From: Parathalassolituus penaei | GTDB lineage: Bacteria > Pseudomonadota > Gammaproteobacteria > Pseudomonadales > Oceanobacteraceae | Assembly (NCBI RefSeq): GCF_026626885.1 | Contig: NZ_JAPNOA010000039.1 | Coordinates: 186,001 to 250,000 of the forward strand | DNA: 64,000 nt | Direction of reading: 5' to 3' | Notes under the pieces: generated by a model | What the model saw: only the letters and a program-made list of their open reading frames with translations | Told to the model about the DNA's origin: nothing | Databases searched by the model: none | Program-made: the position numbers and the translations under genes | In this document: positions 61,072 through 64,000 of the stretch, piece by piece | Layout of the letters: every line of letters begins with the position of its first letter | Position numbering within the stretch: the first letter of the stretch is position 1

Positions 61072-61812
61072 TCAGCCCTTGTCGCTGTAACCACGATGAC
61101 CCTGCTTCCAGTAAGCGGAGATACGGGTATCCACCGGGTCGACGCCTTTTTCGTCGGCAACGATACGGCGCAGTTCCGTCATCGCCACCCCTTCACCACC
61201 GGCCCAGACAAAACCTTCACCGGCTGGTAATGGCAGCTCACGTGCCAGTTGCAGCAGCTGTTCACGGCTACGCACCCAGTGCACGTCAACATCACCACGA
61301 CTTGCTGGCATACGTTCATCAGCGGCGTCATCCAGCTGCACCAGAATCACAGCACGCTGACCCGGTTCCAGCTCTTCCACCTTGCGGTGAATGGCAGGCA
61401 ACGAGGAGGAATCACCCACCAGCCAGAACCAGTCGTAGTCATTGCTGATCACCATCGAGCCTTTCGGGCCACCAATGCTGAACGAATCCCCTACTTTCAG
61501 AGACTTGGCGTATTCACCGACCAGACCACCTTCATGCAGGGCGAACTCCAGCACCAGCTCACAGCGGCTGGTATCAAACGAACGCGGGGTGTAATCACGC
61601 TTCAGCGGTTCGTCTTCACCGGCGACCGGCACAAACACCTTGATGTGGTCATCAAAACCACGGGACTGGAAACTGGCCAGATCAGCACCGCCGAGGGTCA
61701 GGCGCACAAAGCCCGGAGTTGGACACTCGTTAGCCAGAACAGTCAGAGTACGACGCATCAGTTCATAACGGACACGTTCAATTTTGCGAACACGATTGGA
61801 ACGATTCAGCAT
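61072..61812 (-). CDS. Siderophore-interacting protein / FAD-dependent ferric reductase (ViuB family)
   Basis: 246 residues. FAD-binding region DYTPRSFDTSRCELVLEFALHEGGLVGEYAKSLKVGDSFSIGGPKGSM, NAD-binding-like region WFWLVGDSSSLPAIHRKVEELEPGQRAVILVQLDDAADE and C-terminal WAGGEGVAMTELRRIVADEKGVDPVDTRISAYWKQGHRGYSDKG are diagnostic for the SIP/ViuB group, which reduces ferric siderophores. Start at 61812 set by AAGGA seven bases upstream. Divergent from a MarR gene with palindromic sites between; no Fur box was recognised, so an electron-transfer role unrelated to iron uptake is possible. Confidence 0.88.
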   Translation of the reverse strand: MLNRSNRVRKIERVRYELMRRTLTVLANECPTPGFVRLTLGGADLASFQSRGFDDHIKVFVPVAGEDEPLKRDYTPRSFDTSRCELVLEFALHEGGLVGEYAKSLKVGDSFSIGGPKGSMVISNDYDWFWLVGDSSSLPAIHRKVEELEPGQRAVILVQLDDAADERMPASRGDVDVHWVRSREQLLQLARELPLPAGEGFVWAGGEGVAMTELRRIVADEKGVDPVDTRISAYWKQGHRGYSDKG

Positions 61813-61830
61813 GACGTTTTCCTTGAATTT

Positions 61831-61883
61831 GGTTGATAATGTCATCTACATTCACTATGACCAAACAAGTTGATAAAGTCAAC
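61831..61883. promoter_or_regulatory. Candidate MarR operators between the SIP gene and marR
   Basis: GTTGA-TAAAG-TCAAC (61869-61883) and TTGATAATGTCAT (61833-61845) lie between the two divergent starts. The first resembles the arms of the 12341-12395 inverted repeat (GTTGA-TATG-TCAAC). Confidence 0.5.
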
Positions 61884-61886
61884 CAT

Positions 61887-62330
61887 ATGAACAAGCACAT
61901 TTCCCAGGAAATTTTTGATGCCATAGCCGGCCTCAATCACCAGATGCGCTCGCGCCTGCATCAGGCCGCCCGCGACAAAGAGGTTGCCGTATCGGGAATG
62001 GAGTTCCGGGCCCTGAACTTTATCGGCCGCAAACCGGGCACTACCCAGCGCGACCTGGTCCAGCACTCCGGCCGTGACAAGGCGCAGATCGCCCGCATCA
62101 TCAACAACCTGCGCCAGCAGGAACTGGTCGAAACCCGTCCGGATGAAAACGACAAACGCGCCACCCGCCTCTACCTCAGCGCCAGCGGCCAGGCCATCAG
62201 TGATGACTTCAAAACCATGAGCCAACAACTGGTTGGACAAGCGATAGAGGGATTATCCACAGAAGAATGCCAGACCTTGCTCAGCCTGCTGGCACGGATG
62301 AACCGCAATCTCGATGGCAGCGAGGCCTGA
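61887..62330 (+). CDS. MarR-family transcriptional regulator
   Basis: 147 residues from ATG 61887 (ATG 61857 is possible; neither has a clear site). Winged-helix region FRALNFIGRKPGTTQRDLVQHSGRDKAQIARIINNLRQQELVETRPDENDKRATRLYLSASGQ. Divergent from the SIP-type reductase, which it probably represses through the 61831-61883 sites. Its last codons GAG-GCC-TGA are the first, degenerate unit of the GGTCTGA tandem array that follows. Confidence 0.87.
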   Translation: MNKHISQEIFDAIAGLNHQMRSRLHQAARDKEVAVSGMEFRALNFIGRKPGTTQRDLVQHSGRDKAQIARIINNLRQQELVETRPDENDKRATRLYLSASGQAISDDFKTMSQQLVGQAIEGLSTEECQTLLSLLARMNRNLDGSEA

Positions 62331-62358
62331 GGTCTGAGGTCTGAGGTCTGAGGTCTGA
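62331..62358 (+). repeat. Heptamer array (GGTCTGA)4 growing from a stop codon
   Basis: Four perfect units directly contiguous with the MarR stop; the preceding GGCCTGA (62324-62330) contains the stop codon itself. GGTCGGACGTCGGA follows. Confidence 0.93.
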
Positions 62359-62367
62359 GGTCGGACG

Positions 62368-62397
62368 TCGGATAACGCCTTCGGCTCTTCCGACCTA
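62368..62397 (-). repeat. REP-like palindrome, GTAGGTCGGAA type
   Basis: On the minus strand GTAGGTCGGAAGAGCCGAAGG... ending in ATCCGAC: GTAG, an outer GTCGGA/TCCGAC stem and an inner GCC-GAA-GGC hairpin. Close in design to enterobacterial and marine REP elements. Confidence 0.75.
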
Positions 62398-62410
62398 CTT
62401 GAAGCACAGG

Positions 62411-62676
62411 CTTCACCCAGCGCAGCTGGCCACCGTTAATTGCCCATCTGGGCGAGCCGGGATTCACCGCAACGGCCGACCCGGCCGGGGCATGGATGCC
62501 CCGCAAGGCCCGTTGGCACAGGGACGTGCCATCGGGCCGGGGTCGAAACGCCGTTGTCGGGGAATACCGGAAAAACGAGCCCAGTCGGGCAAAAGCAGGG
62601 GGACGGCCGCCCGGCCGGGGGACAAGGTCCCCCAGGCAGGGCAAGCAGCCTGGCCAATTAACAAGCAGAGCAGCCG
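62411..62676 (+). repeat. Multi-hairpin repeat, copy L (full length)
   Basis: Full element; long hairpin 62507-62538 with GGCCCG / CGGGCC. First unit of a tandem array that runs off the window. Confidence 0.9.
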
Positions 62677-62682
62677 CCAGAA

Positions 62683-62745
62683 GTCGGGCGTCGGGCGTCG
62701 GGCGTCGGGCGTCGGGCGTCGGGCGTCGGGCGTCGGGCGTCGGGC
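62683..62745 (+). repeat. Heptamer array (GTCGGGC)9
   Basis: Nine perfect units between copies L and M. Confidence 0.95.
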
Positions 62746-62782
62746 GCACAGCATCCATAAACACCGAGAATCACCGCCACGC

Positions 62783-62810
62783 CATCGCGGCCAACGGCCG
62801 GCTCCTACAC
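62783..62810 (-). repeat. REP-like palindrome, GTAGGAGCCGGCC type
   Basis: Minus strand GTGTAGGAGCCGGCCGTTGG then CCGCGATG, the design of Pseudomonas REP sequences (GTAG, then CGGCC/GGCCG hairpin). Further copies at 63141-63168, 63514-63541 and 63892-63919, one per tandem unit. Confidence 0.8.
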
Positions 62811-62824
62811 GACAGTGCAATTTT

Positions 62825-63083
62825 TGCCCACCGAAGGTGGCTACGAAATGCCCATCTGGGCGAGCCGGGATTCACCGCAACGGCCGACCCAGCCGGGGCA
62901 TGGATGCCCCGCAAGGCCCGTTGGCACAGGGATGTGCCATCGGGCCGGGGTCGAAACGCCGTTGTCGGGGAATACCGGAGACACGAGCCCAGTCGGGCTA
63001 AGCAGGGGGAGGCCCGCCCGGCCGGGGGACAAGGTCCCCCAGGCAGGGCAAGCAGCCAGGCAAATTAACAAGCCGAGTAGCCG
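62825..63083 (+). repeat. Multi-hairpin repeat, copy M (full length)
   Basis: Full element with CCACC-GAA-GGTGG first hairpin. The GCCC-AGTC-GGGC stem is kept although the following A-run is shortened. Confidence 0.9.
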
Positions 63084-63089
63084 CCAGAA

Positions 63090-63103
63090 GTCGGACGTCG
63101 GAC
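63090..63103 (+). repeat. Heptamer array (GTCGGAC)2
   Basis: Two units; the next two tandem units have four and six. Confidence 0.9.
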
Positions 63104-63140
63104 GCACAGCATCCATAAACACCGAGAATCACCGCAACGT

Positions 63141-63168
63141 CATCGCGGCCAACGGCCGACTCCTACAC
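63141..63168 (-). repeat. REP-like palindrome, GTAGGAGTCGGCC type
   Basis: Same type as 62783-62810 with one base difference in the stem flank. Confidence 0.8.
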
Positions 63169-63180
63169 GGAAACACCGTC

Positions 63181-63442
63181 TTCACCCACCGAAGGTGGCT
63201 ACCGAATGCCCATCTGGGCGAGCCGGGATTCACCGCAACGGCCGACCCGGCGGGGGCATGGATGCCCCGCAAGGCCCGTTGGCACAGGGATGTGCCATCG
63301 GGCCGGGGTCGAAACGCCGTTGTCGGTGAAAACCGGATAAACGAGCCCAGTCGGGCAAAAGCAGGGGGACGGCCGCCCGGCCGGGGGACAAGGTCCCCCA
63401 GGCAGGGCAAGCAGCGTGGCCAATTAACAAGCCGAGCAGCCG
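63181..63442 (+). repeat. Multi-hairpin repeat, copy N (full length)
   Basis: Full element. GACCCGGCGGGGG replaces GACCCGGCCGGGG before the ATGGATGCCCC hairpin. Confidence 0.9.
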
Positions 63443-63448
63443 CCAGAA

Positions 63449-63476
63449 GTCGGACGTCGGACGTCGGACGTCGGAC
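63449..63476 (+). repeat. Heptamer array (GTCGGAC)4
   Basis: Four perfect units. Confidence 0.93.
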
Positions 63477-63513
63477 GCACAGCATCCATGAACACCGAGA
63501 ATCACCGCAACGT

Positions 63514-63541
63514 CATCGCGGCCAACGGCCGACTCCTACAC
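63514..63541 (-). repeat. REP-like palindrome, GTAGGAGTCGGCC type
   Basis: Identical to 63141-63168. Confidence 0.8.
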
Positions 63542-63553
63542 GGAAACACCGTC

Positions 63554-63813
63554 TTCACCCACCGAAGGTGGCTACCGAATGCCCATCTGGGCGAGCCGGG
63601 ATTCACCGCAACGGCCGACCCAGCCGGGGCATGGATGCCCCGCTAGGCCCGTTGGCACAGGGATGTGCCATCGGGCCGGGGTCGAAACGCCGTTGTCGGT
63701 GAAAACCGGAGACACGAGCCCAGTCGGGCTAAGCAGGGGGAGGCCCGCCCGGCCGGGGGACAAGGTCCCCCAAGAGGGCAAACAGCCTGGCCAATTAACA
63801 AGCCGAGCAGCCG
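63554..63813 (+). repeat. Multi-hairpin repeat, copy O (full length)
   Basis: Full element; flanking sequence identical to that of copies N and P, so recently duplicated. Confidence 0.9.
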
Positions 63814-63819
63814 CCAGAA

Positions 63820-63861
63820 GTCGGACGTCGGACGTCGGACGTCGGACGTCGGACGTCGGAC
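63820..63861 (+). repeat. Heptamer array (GTCGGAC)6
   Basis: Six perfect units. Confidence 0.93.
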
Positions 63862-63891
63862 GCACAGCATCCATGAACACCGAGAATCACC

Positions 63892-63919
63892 GCAACGTCA
63901 TCGCGGCCAACGGCCGACT
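63892..63919 (-). repeat. REP-like palindrome, GTAGGAGTCGGCC type
   Basis: Identical to 63141-63168. Confidence 0.8.
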
Positions 63920-63931
63920 CCTACACGGAAA

Positions 63932-64000
63932 CACCGTCTTCACCCACCGAAGGTGGCTACCGAATGCCCATCTGGGCGAGCCGGGATTCACCGCAACGGC
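63932..64000 (+). repeat. Multi-hairpin repeat, copy P (cut by window end)
   Basis: First 69 bases of a further unit, identical to copy O, so the tandem array continues beyond the window. Confidence 0.9.

Noticed and set aside
62815-63702. Repeated hypothetical proteins inside the hairpin arrays (also 8301-9441, 27908-28718, 33850-34700, 51991-52893, 55489-56308)
   Set aside because: Frames shift between copies, several strands are open at once, and conserved features are stem pairings rather than codons.

Overview
The window looks like the chromosome of a moderately GC-rich gammaproteobacterium, probably a marine or saline Oceanospirillales-type organism. This is an inference from the gene families (betIBA with a choline ABC transporter, TRAP and TTT solute-binding proteins, many aromatic and alcohol oxidation genes) and from abundant Pseudomonas-like REP sequences. 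No rRNA, tRNA, transposase, integrase or phage gene was recognised. Most operons lie on the minus strand and face divergent plus-strand regulators.

Layout. 1-5526: choline uptake and oxidation to glycine betaine (choW partial, choX, betA, betB, betI). 6336-8105: a branched-chain aminotransferase and a small exported NTF2-like protein. 8986-13086: a MarR regulator, a two-component Rieske oxygenase (reductase plus oxygenase) and an orphan TRAP solute-binding protein, with a perfect 19-bp inverted repeat in front of the reductase. 13087-15098: gene-poor, AT-richer stretch with two small unknown proteins. 15099-25960: a seven-gene catabolic operon (amidohydrolase, SMP-30 lactonase-like, DUF1302, DUF1329, MFS, phytoene-desaturase-like oxidoreductase, SDR) with a divergent LysR. 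25971-27670: small exported protein and a Bcr/CflA-type exporter. 28744-37323: alcohol/aldehyde oxidation (GMC dehydrogenase, MFS, outer-membrane transporter, aldehyde dehydrogenase) with two paralogous AraC regulators whose promoters share a 13-bp motif. 37329-43683: assorted genes (quinone-reductase-like MDR protein, AraC, response regulator, COG0523 GTPase, MoaF, LuxR). 43898-52106: an AraC-linked run of cupin, porin, FAD amine oxidase, UspA and a tripartite tricarboxylate-type transporter. 52947-62330: a 3-oxoacid CoA-transferase, catechol 2,3-dioxygenase, 4-oxalocrotonate tautomerase, a DcaP-like porin, XylT-type ferredoxin, a siderophore-interacting-type reductase and LysR/MarR regulators.

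The most unusual content is not protein coding. Sixteen complete, deleted or edge-truncated copies of a ~240-300 bp element occur in seven intergenic regions (about 5.9, 8.2-9.0, 28.0-28.7, 34.1, 52.2-52.8, 55.6-56.1 and 62.4-64.0 kb). Each full copy is a chain of short hairpins. Aligned copies show compensatory base changes in at least two stems, so the folded form appears to be conserved. All copies point the same way on the plus strand. They are bordered by perfect heptanucleotide tandem arrays whose unit differs from array to array and often begins at or within a few bases of a stop codon. Several REP-like palindromes with a terminal GTAG are interleaved. Long open frames through these repeats are by-products and should not be annotated as proteins.
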